From positions 372,001 to 436,000 of the forward strand of contig CAJYGB010000018.1 of NCBI GenBank assembly GCA_913774355.1: a stretch of DNA of 64,000 bases, given 5' to 3'. The DNA is from an uncultured Chryseobacterium sp. GTDB taxonomy: Bacteria > Bacteroidota > Bacteroidia > Flavobacteriales > Weeksellaceae. The notes beneath the pieces are model-generated. The model was not told the DNA's origin, ran no database searches, and saw only the letters and a list, made by a program, of their open reading frames with translations. The position numbers and the translations under genes are program-made. Shown here one piece after another: positions 63,711 to 64,000 of the stretch (position 1 is the first letter of the stretch; every line of letters starts with the position of its first letter).

Positions 63711-64000
63711 TACATTTGTGATTTAATTAAACAATATATACTGTCAAAATGTCTGTTGATAAAATTGTGAATTGATTAAAATTTAATACCTAATATTTAG
63801 TTGAATGAAATTCAATAACTTAAAGGCTTTATCTAAATCAGTTAATGAGTACTACTTTAAGTCCGTAAATTAGTGTTTATAAAGAAATATGGAGAAATTA
63901 TTTAAACAATTCAAGTGTGGAAAACTGCTTGTTTATTTTTGTATACAAATGTAAATTCATGTAATCTATATTCAATTTTTCTATAACCGTTTACAGATTT
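63711..64000. other. Non-coding right edge with promoter-like motifs and a palindrome
   Basis: No gene is supported from 63655 to the window end. tacatttg (63711-63718) and tatttttg (63934-63941) match TAnnTTTG on the + strand. A perfect 12-base palindrome tttgtatacaaa (63938-63949) overlaps the second. It is probably the control region of a + strand gene beginning beyond the window. Confidence 0.4.

Overview
The window is a piece of a Flavobacteriia (Bacteroidota) chromosome, most likely Chryseobacterium or a close relative. Evidence for this: GLPGLI, HYC_CC_PP, DUF4286, DUF4199 and GIN-domain proteins; a GT117/DUF2723 giant membrane protein; an atpDC pair apart from the other ATP synthase genes; type-iii T6SS baseplate genes; menaquinone genes; a PLP-enzyme pair fitting sulfonolipid synthesis; and repeated TAnnTTTG promoter -7 elements, some with a TTG 18-20 bases upstream. 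It is mostly core chromosome. I see no prophage, integrase, intact insertion sequence, CRISPR array, rRNA or tRNA.

Region 1 (1-10.7 kb) is a copper/metal locus. It holds a 5'-truncated class 1B-1 Cu+ ATPase, a multicopper oxidase with two N-terminal heavy-metal-binding modules and a beta-rich tail, a DUF3347 protein, a HYC_CC_PP protein and a TonB-dependent receptor. A DUF72 gene and a polysaccharide deacetylase lipoprotein lie among them. Region 2 (10.8-18 kb) carries kdsA, a DUF1697/membrane protein pair, a GT-C-like membrane protein and GT117. Region 3 (18.2-23 kb) has a cysteine-synthase-fold enzyme followed by an alpha-oxoamine synthase (candidate cysteate/capnine sulfonolipid branch), then a B12-type radical SAM protein with an unusual CX4CX2C motif. 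Region 4 (23-34.9 kb) contains atpDC, ribF, small secreted proteins, a glutathione peroxidase, kdsB and an aminotransferase.

Region 5 (34.9-41.8 kb) is the most unusual. A four-helix-bundle (S23-like) gene killed by one in-frame TAA lies between near-perfect inverted repeats. Beyond a phosphohexomutase is a tightly packed six-gene minus-strand array: DUF4199, GT2, an OLD/ABC-type ATPase, a small protein with PD-(D/E)XK-like features, a GIN lipoprotein and a degenerate GyrB-like GHKL domain. The ATPase and its partner overlap by ATGA and are visibly AT-rich, and I regard them as a candidate uncharacterised defence or conflict module.

Region 6 (41.8-64 kb) holds the SRP RNA with a textbook promoter, menA/menB, gyrA, two small secreted proteins sharing an upstream motif, uvrA, an isolated tssE-tssF pair, an amino acid permease, a DUF4920 protein and an M14 carboxypeptidase. 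Several intergenic spaces (23.1, 45.1-45.7, 50.0-50.2, 59.3-59.6 and 61.6 kb) hold short dispersed-repeat relics.
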